Assembly (NCBI RefSeq): GCF_900129215.1
Contig: NZ_FQUQ01000004.1
Location: 496,001 to 560,000, forward strand
Reading direction: 5' to 3'
Origin: Pedobacter caeni
GTDB lineage: Bacteria; Bacteroidota; Bacteroidia; Sphingobacteriales; Sphingobacteriaceae
Length of the DNA stretch: 64,000 nucleotides
Shown: in pieces, positions 52,120 to 62,424 of the stretch
Numbering within the stretch: position 1 is the first letter of the stretch
How the letters are laid out: every line of letters begins with the position of its first letter
Notes under the pieces: generated by a model
The model's input: the letters and a program-made list of their open reading frames with translations, nothing else
The model's database searches: none
What the model was told of the DNA's origin: nothing
Position numbers and translations under genes: made by a program

Positions 52120-53186
52120 CCCCAGGCTTTGTAAAGGAAATTAAGCCAGTTTTGATGAAAGATATGATCCAGGTCTTCCGCAGAATAACCTTTTGCGGAA
52201 AGCATGGACACCATCTTTTGAAGATCAGAAATGGTATCCAGATCTAAAGGAGACTGCTCTGTTCCGAAAGCGCCGTCAAGATCAGAACCTATCCCAACAT
52301 GACGGGCATTCCCTGCCAGCTGACAAATATGATCCATATTAGCCACCACCTTCTCCAGATCACAATTGGTACTTTGTGGTGTAGATACTCCTCTTACCCA
52401 ATTCGGCACGAGCATCCAGGCATCTAAAGCCCCTCCAATCACCGCACCACGTTCAATTAAAGCAAGCACTTGCTCATCACTGTATTGACGGTTATGGTTA
52501 ACGAAAGCCCTGCAATTGTTATGACTCGCCCAGACCGGTCCGGAGAAATGATCCAGGGCCTGCCAGAAGGCGTCATCACAAAGATGCGTGGCATCCAGAA
52601 TGATGTTCAGGCGTTCCATCTCTTTAAGTAATGCGAGGCCAGGCTCCCCCATTTTCCCTGTCGCATCTGTTCCGTTGGCATAGCGTCCCGGTCCATAATG
52701 CGCAGGTCCGATTGCCCTTAACCCGTATTGATAAGCCTTTTCCAGATAACTGATGTCGACAATAGAATCGGCACCCTCCAGACTCAGTATATAGCCTATC
52801 GTTTTGTTTTCATTGGAAGTTCCATCGTTCCAGAGCTCATAATGGGCTTTCAATTGCACAGCATTTCTGATTTGTACCATCTCCCCTGCGGCTTCCATCG
52901 TTCTGTACCAGGCCAGTTGGGCCTGGGTCTGCGACCAGGCCTGCTCCGGAGAGTTCCAACCAGGAATCACACTCCCCGGTTTCACATAACGGGCAATCTG
53001 AGTAGCGACAACAATTCCGATGTTTCCCTTCCTGAGTTCAGGAAAGGAAACGGTAGACCTTTCCCGGTCAGGCTTATCTGTCATCCCCTTTTCCAGGGCA
53101 CGGATCGCTTGCACAGGTAACCTTAAATCTCTGTTCCATTCCATGGCATTCATGCTGAGATCAAGGTGAGCATCTAGTATAAACAT
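52116..53186 (-). CDS. Membrane dipeptidase (M19, renal dipeptidase type)
   Basis: A 356-residue zinc dipeptidase. Metal and active-site pieces in order: FILDAHLDLSMNAMEWNRDL (H-x-D near 7-9), LSLEGADSI (bridging Glu near 128), LDATHLCDDAFWQAL (His), VWASHNNCRAF (His) and IGSDLDGAFG (Asp near 292). Domain length is normal. No signal peptide is seen, so it is likely cytoplasmic and cleaves dipeptides, with possible L,D or D,D forms. It follows RidA and SusC/D on the same strand and overlaps the Fur-family stop by four bases. Confidence 0.92.
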   Translation of the reverse strand: MFILDAHLDLSMNAMEWNRDLRLPVQAIRALEKGMTDKPDRERSTVSFPELRKGNIGIVVATQIARYVKPGSVIPGWNSPEQAWSQTQAQLAWYRTMEAAGEMVQIRNAVQLKAHYELWNDGTSNENKTIGYILSLEGADSIVDISYLEKAYQYGLRAIGPAHYGPGRYANGTDATGKMGEPGLALLKEMERLNIILDATHLCDDAFWQALDHFSGPVWASHNNCRAFVNHNRQYSDEQVLALIERGAVIGGALDAWMLVPNWVRGVSTPQSTNCDLEKVVANMDHICQLAGNARHVGIGSDLDGAFGTEQSPLDLDTISDLQKMVSMLSAKGYSAEDLDHIFHQNWLNFLYKAWG

Positions 53187-53207
53187 AGGTCTTATCGGTT
53201 AAATACT

Positions 53208-53678
53208 TTATTTGTATAATTCAAAAACAGCTTCTACTTCTACCGGAATATTATCCGGCAAAGAGCCCATCCCTACTGCGCTGCGTACGCCTATTCCATT
53301 CTCATGGCCCCAAACCGATGCAAATAATTCACTGCAACCGTTGATGATATAAGGATGTCTTTCAAAGTCAGGCGTACAGTTCACCATCCCTAATACTTTG
53401 ATCACACGTTTCACCACATCAAGACTGCCAAAATTGTTCACAATCGTAGACAACATGGTCAATCCAACCTGACGGGCAGCAAGTTTTCCTGCTTCCATAT
53501 CCAGGTCTTCACCAATCCGGCCAATGATCAGCGATTTGTCTAACTGTACAGGTCCGTGTCCTGATAAATATAAATATTTACCGTCTACTAAAAATGGTTT
53601 GTAGATCCCTAAGGGTTGCGGGGCTGGAGGCAACACCAGGTCTAACTTCAAAAATGCTTCTTGGGCTGATAAATTCAT
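53208..53678 (-). CDS. RidA family protein
   Basis: A 156-residue YjgF/RidA-type protein. It reads LVLPPAPQPLGIYKPFLVDGKYLYLSGHGPVQL, VGLTMLSTIVNNFGSLDVVKRVIKVLGMVN, and RSAVGMGSLPDNIPVEVEAVFELYK; the family's R-[ST]-A-V/T-G and E-[IV]-E-A motifs are present, with an insert after the first part. RidA deaminates reactive enamine/imine intermediates of amino acid breakdown. It sits 36 bases downstream of SusD and 21 bases upstream of the dipeptidase in a peptide-use operon, so imino-acid stress from peptide use would be its load. Confidence 0.88.
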   Translation of the reverse strand: MNLSAQEAFLKLDLVLPPAPQPLGIYKPFLVDGKYLYLSGHGPVQLDKSLIIGRIGEDLDMEAGKLAARQVGLTMLSTIVNNFGSLDVVKRVIKVLGMVNCTPDFERHPYIINGCSELFASVWGHENGIGVRSAVGMGSLPDNIPVEVEAVFELYK

Positions 53679-53714
53679 GGTAGTTCTTATAAAAATTGAG
53701 TATTAAATTGTTAA

Positions 53715-55247
53715 TTATTTATCCCACCATACACGGGTGGTTAAAGTATTTGGACCCTGACGCGAAACCGCATCCTGGAAATTCTTTGAATTACTGGCAC
53801 TTTCTGCATTTGGATAAATCAACCTCCTTGGGATCGTCCCTCCGGTTACATTACCCGGGTAATTTACAGGAATAAGTACCGGATAACCTGTTCTTCTCCA
53901 ATTGGCGAATACTTCAAATTCATCGATATACAAGGCCGCCCAGATCTGGGTATGGATCTGCTCCATCTGCTGATCGAATGTCCCCGAGCTTTGGAAAGGA
54001 TGAGCAATCAGGTATTGACTGATCTTTTCCGGAGCAATGGTATAGGCACTGCCATACATTGTTGCATTGTCAAATGACCCGGTCACGCCTTTCGTATAAA
54101 ACGTACTGGCATTACCGAGGCTATTCCAGCCACGAAGTGCAGCTTCCGCAAGGTAAAGGTTGGTTTCTGCATTCCCGAGAACCAATAATGGAGCATCCAG
54201 TCTGAGCACCGTGTTTTGATTGGGTTCAGAATAGGTGCCCAGTTCATTGGCAGAAGGGGCATTGCCCGTTCCATTTGGAAAACCTTTCTGAATGGCGGGG
54301 TTAGGATCTTGTGTAGTTCCCACCCAAACACCCGAATAAACACTTAGTCTCGGATCATTATTACCCTTCAGGTAATTGATAAACGTTGCGCTTAACTTTC
54401 CACCTTCAATGTTGTTTTTACCAAAAGAATTGGCGGAGAAATCCCTGCTTCTGGTTTCTCTTGCTGTAGGATTACGGTTCAGATCCTGCGGACCATCACT
54501 GTATTTCATTACGGCATTATCTTCTTTATTCAGGATTACTCCCCCTGCAATTGCCTTTTTCACCCAGCTCTGCGCAAGTGAGGCATCCTTTTTTGTTAAC
54601 CTCAATCCAAGACGAAGCATCAGCGAATAACCAAATTTCTTCCACTTCAGGGCATCTCCACCATAAATGAAATCACTCCCTCCAAAAGTAGGTTTGGCTG
54701 CATCAAGCCCTGAAGCCGCTTCATCCAGCTCCTTCAGCATATCTTTATATATCGCTTCCTGTGTATCATATTTGGGAACAAAGTTTAAGTCAGTCAATCC
54801 TTTTCCGGCTTCACTATAAGGGACATCCCCATAAAGATCGGTGATCCTATGGTAAATATATACCCGCCAGATGCGTGCCACATTTAATTTATTGGCATCC
54901 CCGGATGTCGTTTTAACCGCCCGGATCACTTCCTCAATTTCGTTCACGGCCCCAGGATAACCATCTGTAAAGTAAGGAGCCTGATAGAAATCATTGGCAA
55001 AATACTTATCTCCAATTCCGGAGACCTCTTTATAGGTGGCATAATGCTGAATGAAACCACCCAGGTTCAATACACCGGTAAGGTAATAATTATTGCTCAT
55101 CGTGCTGAGCAGCGATTTAGAAAACAAAAATGCAGGTGTAGGTGTAGATAAAGAATTAGGATTCTTATTTAGATCGCCAAAATCTTTTTTACATCCCGAA
55201 AAGGCCAGGATCATTACCGCACTTATATAATATAGATATCTTTTCAT
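53715..55247 (-). CDS. SusD-like substrate-binding lipoprotein, peptide locus
   Basis: A 510-residue lipoprotein: MKRYLYYISAVMILAFSGC with lipobox F-S-G-C, then KKDFGDLNKNPNSLSTPTPAFLFSKSLLSTMS. This is of the SusD/RagB-2 group (PF12771-like), with TPR-type helices WRVYIYHRITDLYGDVPYSEAG and NAETNLYLAEAALRGWNSLG, and an end with YIDEFEVFANWRRTGYPVLIPV. It begins 11 bases after SusC. With RidA and M19 dipeptidase next to it, it most likely captures peptides. Confidence 0.92.
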   Translation of the reverse strand: MKRYLYYISAVMILAFSGCKKDFGDLNKNPNSLSTPTPAFLFSKSLLSTMSNNYYLTGVLNLGGFIQHYATYKEVSGIGDKYFANDFYQAPYFTDGYPGAVNEIEEVIRAVKTTSGDANKLNVARIWRVYIYHRITDLYGDVPYSEAGKGLTDLNFVPKYDTQEAIYKDMLKELDEAASGLDAAKPTFGGSDFIYGGDALKWKKFGYSLMLRLGLRLTKKDASLAQSWVKKAIAGGVILNKEDNAVMKYSDGPQDLNRNPTARETRSRDFSANSFGKNNIEGGKLSATFINYLKGNNDPRLSVYSGVWVGTTQDPNPAIQKGFPNGTGNAPSANELGTYSEPNQNTVLRLDAPLLVLGNAETNLYLAEAALRGWNSLGNASTFYTKGVTGSFDNATMYGSAYTIAPEKISQYLIAHPFQSSGTFDQQMEQIHTQIWAALYIDEFEVFANWRRTGYPVLIPVNYPGNVTGGTIPRRLIYPNAESASNSKNFQDAVSRQGPNTLTTRVWWDK

Positions 55248-55258
55248 GGGAATAGGTT

Positions 55259-58200
55259 TTAAAATTTAACACTTAGGTTTAATCCATAACTTCTGGTACG
55301 AGGCACACCAAACTGCTCAATCCCCTGGGCATTTCCGGCACTGAATACAGATTCAGGGTCCACATTCGGCGTTTTTTTATACAGAATAAAAAGGTTACGC
55401 CCAACCAGGGAAAGTGTTGCTGAACTCAGTTTAGAAAGCATTTTCACTTTGCTCACCGGCAACTGGTAACTCAATACCACCTGACGCAGCTTAATAAAAC
55501 TGGCATCATACACGAACAGGGAAGAGATATTTCTGAATCCATCACCATAATATTTCTCCAGCAAAGAAGGATCTATGACCATGTTCACAGGTTTTCCTGC
55601 CATATCTACCCCATCGATAGGCACTCCGGTATCTCTGCCACCAAGCGTCATTTTTGTTAAACCCATCCTGGTACCATACAAATCTGTTCCGGAATAAAGA
55701 CTTCCGCCAAACTTGCCATCAATCAGTACATTCAGACTGAACCTTTTGTATTTAAAATCATTGGAAAAACCAACCGACCATGGATGAACACCCTGCCCAA
55801 GCTCTTCAAGAGGTCCGGGAACAGGTGTGGCCACTCCTCCGGAAACATTGTACACTGTTTTTCCATTGGCATCTTTCAATTCTCTTCTTCCCATAATGAT
55901 ACTGTAAGGGCTACCTACCTGACTATAGATATAAGCATATCCATTCACTGCACCAGCCATGACAATAGAGTTGAGGTTTTCGGCAAGTTTTAGTACTTTA
56001 TTCTTATTATAAGCAGTATTTACACTGGTACTCCAGGAGAAATCAGGTTGATCTATGATTTTTCCGGTGATTAACAGCTCCACTCCTTTATTGCTGATCT
56101 CGCCCACATTCAACAGAGCAGTGCGATACCCGGAGCCTGTGGAGACGGTCGTTTCCACAATGTCTTTTGTGGTACTCCTATCGTACCATGCAAAATCTAT
56201 CCCCAGCCTGTTCTGAAATAAAGAGGCTTCAAATCCCGCTTCAAAAGTGGTCGAAGTTAAAGGACTTAGATTAGGATTCGGAATTCTGGTGCTGGTTACC
56301 TGTTGCAATTGCTGCCCGAGATGTCCATTCTGAATCATGGTATAGGACGGGTTTAACGCATAAGGCTCTGGTGTAGCTCCTCCTACCTGTGCCCATGAAG
56401 ACCTCAGTTTCGCATATTGAATCCAGGAAGGCATCTTAACGATCTGCGACAGGATCACACTTGTTCCCACAGAAGGATAAAAAATGGTATTATTCTTTGG
56501 TGCAAGTGTAGAAAACCAGTCCTGTCGACCGGTAACGGTCAGGAAAATCATGTTTTTATAATCAAAATCAGCCGACCCAAATAAGGATGATGTTTTGGTC
56601 TTTCCGTAGGGATAAGTCTGGTTTACAGTCCCCAGATTGGATACCGAATAAAAATCAGGGGTGATAAAATCCTTTCCCTGGATGATGACTTCATCCCTGG
56701 TGGAAGACCTGTTATTGAATCCAAACAAAGCATTTACAGAGAAATCTTTGAGCAGATTTTGCTTGTTGTAATTGATGGTGGCTTCGGTATTGATGGTGGT
56801 CAGGTTGGATCTTTCCTCCTTAGCACCTCCCAATGGGGTATACAAAGACCTGCTTGGAACCACTCCAAAGTATTTAAAGTTGTTGTAATCCTGTCCGATT
56901 CTCGCATTGAAAAACAATTCAGGCAAGACATTCAGTTTCAGATTTACCATCGATAAAAAACGGTTTCTGGTATCGTTCTTCTGAAACTTGTTGACCACAA
57001 AATAAGGGTTACTGGCAATAGGCACCGGATTCCAGGCCACTTCATCACCATTCGCATCATATCCTGGAGAAAGGTTACGGATATCCACGGTATTTCCGAT
57101 CAGATAAGTTCCCCAGTTCGGGTTACCATATGCATCATTTACTACCGTTCTGTTTTTGGCATTTTCAAGATTATACTGCATCACCGCATCAATCCTCAGC
57201 CATTTGCTCAAAACAAGCTCGCCCGCAAAGTTAAAGGTCTTTCTATTGAAATTGGTATTGGGCACAATCCCCCGGTTGTTCATATCTGAGAGGGAAAACC
57301 TTCCATTGGCAGATTCATTTCCTCCGGTAAGCGCCAGTGTATTTGTAGCTGTTGTTCCGGTCTGATAAAAATTCTGAATATTGTCTTTTTGTGGGCTGTA
57401 TGGTCTTTTTACCCCATCAAACTGAACCACTTCAGATCCATCCATTTTAGCGCCCCAGGATGAACGTCCTGCAGCAATCGCTTCGGCCTGATTGATAGGT
57501 TTAACCCCGTTTTTACCAGATCCGTATTCATATTGCCAATCCGGGATCACCAAAGGTGATTCCATCGTAAATGCAGAATTAAAATCTATGCCTAAACCTT
57601 TTTGTACCGTACCTCTTTTGGTTTTGATCAGGATCACTCCATTGGAGGCCAGGGATCCATACAGGGCAGCGGCAGTTCCACCTTTCAGGACGGTGATGCT
57701 CTGAATGTCATCAGGATTGATACCTGAAATCCCATCTCCTCTGTCGATGTTTAACCCATTGGCAATTCCATCAGAAGTATAACCTTCTGTTTGGGGAAGT
57801 CCCAGTAAAGTATTGTCGATAGGCATGTCATTCACGACATATAAAGGTTGGTTATTCCCGTTAAGAGAGCCATTCCCTCTGATAATCACCCTACTGGAGC
57901 CACTTGGTCCGGTAGCAGTACTCGTTGCATTTACGCCCGCAACTTTACCTACCAGGGCATTGGCAAGGTTTGTCTCCCTGGCCTGGGTAAATTCTGTACC
58001 TTTTACTTCTGTTAAGGCATAAGCCAGTGCTTTCCGGTCTTTCTTAACCCCCATTGCGGTTACAACCACCTGGTTTAGGGTATTCTCCTCTGCGGGAGAC
58101 AGAATCACTTCAATCGCAGTCTCGTTATTTACAGCAACCTCTTTTCTTTTATAGCCCACATAGGTAAAGATCAGGGTCTGAGGGCCATCTGGGATTCGGA

Positions 58201-58429
58201 GTACAAAATTTCCGTTTTCATCGGTCTTTGTTCCTGTTTTCGGATCTGACTTTAAGACCACAGAAACCCCTGGAATGGAAAGCTGGTCATCGGAAGCGGT
58301 TACACGGCCCCTGATCTCTCTTAAGCTTTTATGGTAAGGTAGAGAAAAGTCCGCTTTTGCAAAAACCTGTCCTGAACATACCATTAGTGGTACCAGCAAC
58401 ATTAAGCATAAATGTAGTTTTCGAATCAT
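55259..58429 (-). CDS. SusC/RagA TonB-dependent transporter, peptide locus
   Basis: A 1,056-residue outer-membrane receptor. Signal MIRKLHLCLMLLVPLMVCSGQVFAKA; a carboxypeptidase-like domain (IRGRVTASDDQLSIPGVSVVLK, 40-115); TonB-box/plug region (LNQVVVTAMGVKKDRKALAYALTEVKG ... IQSITVLKGGTAAALYGSLASNGVILIKTKRG) and a barrel ending LNLSVKF. It has no STN domain, so it is not linked to an ECF/FecR system, unlike the other SusC in the window. It is the first gene of the SusC-SusD-RidA-dipeptidase unit. Control may come from the paired 16-base sites upstream. Confidence 0.94.
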   Translation of the reverse strand: MIRKLHLCLMLLVPLMVCSGQVFAKADFSLPYHKSLREIRGRVTASDDQLSIPGVSVVLKSDPKTGTKTDENGNFVLRIPDGPQTLIFTYVGYKRKEVAVNNETAIEVILSPAEENTLNQVVVTAMGVKKDRKALAYALTEVKGTEFTQARETNLANALVGKVAGVNATSTATGPSGSSRVIIRGNGSLNGNNQPLYVVNDMPIDNTLLGLPQTEGYTSDGIANGLNIDRGDGISGINPDDIQSITVLKGGTAAALYGSLASNGVILIKTKRGTVQKGLGIDFNSAFTMESPLVIPDWQYEYGSGKNGVKPINQAEAIAAGRSSWGAKMDGSEVVQFDGVKRPYSPQKDNIQNFYQTGTTATNTLALTGGNESANGRFSLSDMNNRGIVPNTNFNRKTFNFAGELVLSKWLRIDAVMQYNLENAKNRTVVNDAYGNPNWGTYLIGNTVDIRNLSPGYDANGDEVAWNPVPIASNPYFVVNKFQKNDTRNRFLSMVNLKLNVLPELFFNARIGQDYNNFKYFGVVPSRSLYTPLGGAKEERSNLTTINTEATINYNKQNLLKDFSVNALFGFNNRSSTRDEVIIQGKDFITPDFYSVSNLGTVNQTYPYGKTKTSSLFGSADFDYKNMIFLTVTGRQDWFSTLAPKNNTIFYPSVGTSVILSQIVKMPSWIQYAKLRSSWAQVGGATPEPYALNPSYTMIQNGHLGQQLQQVTSTRIPNPNLSPLTSTTFEAGFEASLFQNRLGIDFAWYDRSTTKDIVETTVSTGSGYRTALLNVGEISNKGVELLITGKIIDQPDFSWSTSVNTAYNKNKVLKLAENLNSIVMAGAVNGYAYIYSQVGSPYSIIMGRRELKDANGKTVYNVSGGVATPVPGPLEELGQGVHPWSVGFSNDFKYKRFSLNVLIDGKFGGSLYSGTDLYGTRMGLTKMTLGGRDTGVPIDGVDMAGKPVNMVIDPSLLEKYYGDGFRNISSLFVYDASFIKLRQVVLSYQLPVSKVKMLSKLSSATLSLVGRNLFILYKKTPNVDPESVFSAGNAQGIEQFGVPRTRSYGLNLSVKF

Positions 58430-58494
58430 GTTTGGTTTTGGTTAGGTGGTTGGTTGGGTTTATTGGATTCAAATATAGAACTGTTTTTCACATA

Positions 58495-58688
58495 TTGCAT
58501 ATTTTTTGCAATAATATTTTGCAACAAAACAAAAACAGCCTTAATCAATCCAAAAATCGATAAACAACCCCATAAACAGCCTGCAAAAAAGAATAACCTT
58601 TTTGAAGAAAGAATATAAAATTTAAAAAATTATGCAGAAGTACAGGTAAAATGAAAACCAACAAACCAATTATGCAAAAAATATGCAA
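58495..58688. promoter_or_regulatory. Paired 16-base sites upstream of the peptide SusC gene
   Basis: TTGCATATTTTTTGCA occurs at 58495-58510 (plus) and its exact reverse complement at 58673-58688, 178 bases apart. Each has TGCA near both ends, so each is itself a partly symmetrical site. The gap 58430-58858 has no gene; the next gene's -7 box TATTTTTG is at 58776-58783. An AsnC/Lrp or similar dimeric regulator that bridges both sites is possible. Confidence 0.6.
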
Positions 58689-58775
58689 AATAATATAATG
58701 ATCGATTTAGCTGAAAACGGTTTCCCCTACTGCCTGATAATCAAATATTTCGGTGAAAGAAAAATAAGATTGTAG

Positions 58776-58783
58776 TATTTTTG
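58776..58783 (+). promoter_or_regulatory. -7 promoter box for the lipoprotein at 58.9 kb
   Basis: TATTTTTG fits TAnnTTTG at every fixed base. It leaves a leader of about 70 bases before the ATG. Confidence 0.5.
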
Positions 58784-58858
58784 TGATTTCACAAAATAAT
58801 ACCAAAACAATAATTAATTACATTACATTTGACCTAAACACACAAATAATTACCTAAT

Positions 58859-59776
58859 ATGAAAAAACAAAGCTTGTTTCTTGTTCCATTCCTGCTGCTA
58901 CTTGCCTGCAAGAAGAACGAAACTCCCGCACCGGTACCACCAACAGCAGACCCTACGGTAAAAGTAGACATGAAAGATCCTTTCAAAGGTCTCATTTTTG
59001 CGAACTACAAACAAACAATGGATTTCAAAATGATAGATGCAGATAACATCAGCTATCCAGGATTCATTACTGACATTAATAGCATTAAGGATAAAACATT
59101 TATCCCTTTTTTAAATGTTCAGGTCAACAACAATGAATTCGCGCTAAAAGACATCAATGATGTTGTATTCGCAAAAGCGACTATAAAAGACCATTTTGCT
59201 TTGAGCAAATTCAGAGATGAATTTAACACCTTAACACTCAACGTTAAGAAAGTGGTAAGTCCGAAGATAAGTTATGAGCTATATGCCTCTGAGGATATTG
59301 AGCACGCAACGAAGACTAACCTGACATTGATCATCAAGGCAATCTATTATTATTTAGAACTTAACCCGGTTAAAGATGAACACTTAAAGCTTGACGCTGG
59401 TCTTGAGTTAAACAAGGTAAAAGAATCAGGAGCTTATTTATCAAAAATAGGATATGGATCAACCATGATCTACACCCTGAATAGCGATAAAAGCCCTAAA
59501 GAAACGCTTCCTTATTTAAAGGCCTATCTAAATGATCAGCTAAACAATAAAGGAACAAACGCTAAAGACCTGAAAAACAAGATCGTATTCGATGCACCAA
59601 GTAAAACTTTTCTTGGTGGAGACGCAGACATCTTGTTAAACAAATATTTAGGTCTTCCTGTTGCAGAAGCCATAGAATCAGCATTCAAAGATCAATTTGT
59701 ACCTCAAACCTACCGGGGTCTTGCCCAACTTGAATTTAAATTCAAATCATTAAAAGACAACAAAGAGATCAACTAA
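58859..59776 (+). CDS. Hypothetical lipoprotein
   Basis: A 305-residue lipoprotein. MKKQSLFLVPFLLLLAC has a clean lipobox L-L-A-C, followed by KKNETPAPVPPTADP, a Pro-rich linker. The mature domain is alpha/beta with no known catalytic motif; it contains repeated stretches such as DPFKGLIFANYKQTMDFKMID and FAKATIKDHFALSKFRDEFNTLTL. I do not know the family. It has its own -7 box and terminator, so it is a single unit. Confidence 0.75.
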   Translation: MKKQSLFLVPFLLLLACKKNETPAPVPPTADPTVKVDMKDPFKGLIFANYKQTMDFKMIDADNISYPGFITDINSIKDKTFIPFLNVQVNNNEFALKDINDVVFAKATIKDHFALSKFRDEFNTLTLNVKKVVSPKISYELYASEDIEHATKTNLTLIIKAIYYYLELNPVKDEHLKLDAGLELNKVKESGAYLSKIGYGSTMIYTLNSDKSPKETLPYLKAYLNDQLNNKGTNAKDLKNKIVFDAPSKTFLGGDADILLNKYLGLPVAEAIESAFKDQFVPQTYRGLAQLEFKFKSLKDNKEIN

Positions 59777-59797
59777 GCATCAGCAATAAAATCAAAA

Positions 59798-59832
59798 AAA
59801 TAGCCTGTGTCGTAAATGACACAGGCTATTTT
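59798..59832 (+). terminator. Bidirectional terminator
   Basis: AAAATAGCCTGTGTC pairs with GACACAGGCTATTTT around GTAAAT. Convergent genes on both sides. Confidence 0.92.
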
Positions 59833-59851
59833 AATATAAATTCCGATCTGA

Positions 59852-60352
59852 TTAGTGACCTTCGTGACCGTCAGCACCATGTGCATGACCGTGGCTTAAT
59901 TCCTCTTGAGTTGCCTCACGTACAGTAAGGATTTTACCTGCAAAAATCAGGTTCTTTCCAGCCATAGGGTGATTTAAATCTACAGAAACAGCAGTCTCAT
60001 GAATAGCAGTAACACCTGCTCTGAAATGGTTGCCCTGGTTATCCTGCAAAGGAATAACATCACCTACAGCAGGTAATCCAGCTTCCTTAAACATGTCAAT
60101 TGGCAAATCAGCAAAAGCTCCCGGATCTAGCTCTCCGTAACCATCAGCTGCAGTAAGCTCAAAGCTATACTCATCACCAACATTTAATCCTGCCAAATGC
60201 TCTTCGAATTTTGGCAACATCATTCCTGTACCATATAGAAATACAAGTGCATTTTGCTCATCTGCTTTCTCTACAAAAACTTGTTGTCCTTCTTCATTAG
60301 TCGTATGCAATTCGTACGTTAATGATACTACTGTATTGGGTTTAATACTCAT
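59852..60352 (-). CDS. SlyD-like FKBP-type peptidyl-prolyl isomerase
   Basis: A 166-residue FKBP-type protein. The first FKBP part is VVSLTYELHTTNEEGQQVF; then the IF insert, FLYGTGMMLPKFEEHLAGLNVGDEYSFELTAADGYGELDP, the G-x-G-x-x-x-[IP] and aromatic pattern of SlyD; then the second FKBP part HPMAGKNLIFAGKILTVREAT. The C-terminal tail HGHAHGADGHEGH is His-rich and binds metal (Ni/Zn), as in SlyD. Folding helper in the cytoplasm. Its start is seven bases after the YyaL-type gene stop, so they are one transcript. Confidence 0.9.
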   Translation of the reverse strand: MSIKPNTVVSLTYELHTTNEEGQQVFVEKADEQNALVFLYGTGMMLPKFEEHLAGLNVGDEYSFELTAADGYGELDPGAFADLPIDMFKEAGLPAVGDVIPLQDNQGNHFRAGVTAIHETAVSVDLNHPMAGKNLIFAGKILTVREATQEELSHGHAHGADGHEGH

Positions 60353-60359
60353 TATGATG

Positions 60360-62375
60360 TTATTTAGTTATCAATTTTAATGCTTCATCAACAGTAGCTA
60401 CTGGCAACTGGCATACTTTATTTCGGCAAATATAGATTTTTGTTTCAATGCTTCCCTTATCTTTTAACAAAGGAAGTGTCGAATTTGTTCCCGACAGGAT
60501 AATTTTATTGGGAATATAATGGCCATCAATTTCCTTTTTCAGTGCTTCAGTATCCGCTCCGGCAAGCGCAATCTCATTTACGCCGAAAATCTCATTCAGC
60601 AACTGAATGGCCCAGTTCGAATAAGCAGAGCCATAAGTTTTAATCTGTGGCTGTACCGCAACAAGCATTGCAGCAGCCTGATCCAGATAGCGTTCCTCAT
60701 CAAAAAGCAAACCTAAAGTATGTAAATTCTGAGCCATGACAGAATTTGAGGCAGGGATCACATTGTCCATAATTTCATGTTTCCTTGCAATCAATGCTTC
60801 CCCTCCCGATGGCGTATAGAAAAACATCGGACTTTCAGCATCTGCAAAATCCCAGAGTACCTGCTCCGTCAGCACCCTCGCTTCATTCAGCCATTTTTCA
60901 TCAAAATCGGATTGATATAAAGCAATCAGGGCTTCAATGAAAAAGGCATAATCATCAAGGAAACCTGAAATCGTTGCTTTTCCATTTTTAAAGTTCCGGA
61001 ACAAGCCGCCTTCAGGAGTCCTCAGCCTGCTAAGGATAAAATCAGCTGCTGTCTTTGCCATAAGGTAATATTCCTTACGGTCAAAAATTCCGGCACTTTC
61101 TGCCAGGCCTTTTATGGCCATCGCATTCCAGGCAGTCAGGCATTTATCATCCAAACCAGGTCTTACCCTTTTATTTCTTTGGATCAGGAGCTTTGTTTTA
61201 ACAGAGCTGAGCTTTTCTTTTAAGTCATCCAGAGCAATACCTTGTTCCAATGCGAACGCTTCGTCTGTCTGTTTTCTAAGCAGGATATTCGTTTGTTCTT
61301 CTTCCCAGTTTCCTTCTTCAGAAAGCTGATAATAAGCGGTCATCAAGGCATAGTCCTCTCCACAGATAGCTTCAAACTCCGCTTGATCCCAAACATAAAA
61401 CTTCCCCTCCACACCTTCACTATCGGCATCCAATGCAGAATAGAATAAACCTTCAGCCGAAATCATTTCCCTTGCCAGCCAGGCAATGCTTTCTTCCACA
61501 ACCTCTTTAAACAAAGGCATCCGGCTATATTGATAAGCCTCAGCATATAAACTGATCAGCTGACCATTGTCATACAACATCTTCTCAAAATGTGGCACAT
61601 GCCAGTTTCCATCAACGGAATAACGGGCAAAACCTCCTCCGATCTGATCATAAATCCCTCCCAATGCCATCTTTTCCAGGGTCAGCAGTGTGGCCACATG
61701 ACTGGCATCATCTCCGTTCAGTAAGCTGTAACGAAGCATAAACTGCCAGTTATTCGGCATAGGGAATTTAGGTGCACGGTTATAGCCACCTTCCGACAGG
61801 TCAAAATAGGGCTTCCATGGTGCTACAATCTCCCTTAGATGCTCCAGGGAATAAGCTTCCTTTTTTACATTTGGAATAATTTTCTCTGCATTTCTGATCC
61901 CATCGGTTAAACGATCCGCATACTGCTTTGCTTTATCAGGTTCGTTTTCCCAGAGTTCTGCTACATTCTCCAAAATATTGATCCAATCTTCCTTTTTAAA
62001 ATAGGTACCTCCATAGATGGGCCGCTGGTCCGGTAAACACAGACAATTGAGCGGCCAGCCACCACTGCCAGTCATGAGTTGTATCGCCAGCATATAGATC
62101 TGGTCAATGTCCGGGCGTTCCTCACGATCCACTTTAACACAAATAAAATGGCGGTTCATCACCTTGGCAACCTCATGATTTTCAAAACTCTCCCTTTCCA
62201 TCACATGACACCAATGACAGGCAGAATAACCTATACTCACCAGAATAAGTTTGTTTTCCTGTTTTGCTTTTTCCAAAGCCTCAGGACCCCATTCGTACCA
62301 GTTCACCGGATTATGGGCATGCTGCAACAGATAAGGGGAAGAGGCTTTAATCAGACTGTTAGGTTCCATATTCAT
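60360..62375 (-). CDS. YyaL/SSP411-type thioredoxin-domain protein
   Basis: A 671-residue protein with an N-terminal thioredoxin-like domain ([32 protein letters not shown] active site near 53) and a large C-terminal (alpha/alpha) barrel (about 220-620) like N-acyl-glucosamine 2-epimerase/mannose isomerase. The segment [43 protein letters not shown] and [21 protein letters not shown] are highly conserved in this family. Function is not settled; a role in redox or sugar modification is proposed for some. No signal peptide. Alternative start at MEPNSL. Confidence 0.9.
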   Translation of the reverse strand: MNMEPNSLIKASSPYLLQHAHNPVNWYEWGPEALEKAKQENKLILVSIGYSACHWCHVMERESFENHEVAKVMNRHFICVKVDREERPDIDQIYMLAIQLMTGSGGWPLNCLCLPDQRPIYGGTYFKKEDWINILENVAELWENEPDKAKQYADRLTDGIRNAEKIIPNVKKEAYSLEHLREIVAPWKPYFDLSEGGYNRAPKFPMPNNWQFMLRYSLLNGDDASHVATLLTLEKMALGGIYDQIGGGFARYSVDGNWHVPHFEKMLYDNGQLISLYAEAYQYSRMPLFKEVVEESIAWLAREMISAEGLFYSALDADSEGVEGKFYVWDQAEFEAICGEDYALMTAYYQLSEEGNWEEEQTNILLRKQTDEAFALEQGIALDDLKEKLSSVKTKLLIQRNKRVRPGLDDKCLTAWNAMAIKGLAESAGIFDRKEYYLMAKTAADFILSRLRTPEGGLFRNFKNGKATISGFLDDYAFFIEALIALYQSDFDEKWLNEARVLTEQVLWDFADAESPMFFYTPSGGEALIARKHEIMDNVIPASNSVMAQNLHTLGLLFDEERYLDQAAAMLVAVQPQIKTYGSAYSNWAIQLLNEIFGVNEIALAGADTEALKKEIDGHYIPNKIILSGTNSTLPLLKDKGSIETKIYICRNKVCQLPVATVDEALKLITK

Positions 62376-62424
62376 CCTATAAAGTTAAAAAGATAAAATT
62401 CCTCAGGATTTTTTATTCCATAAA

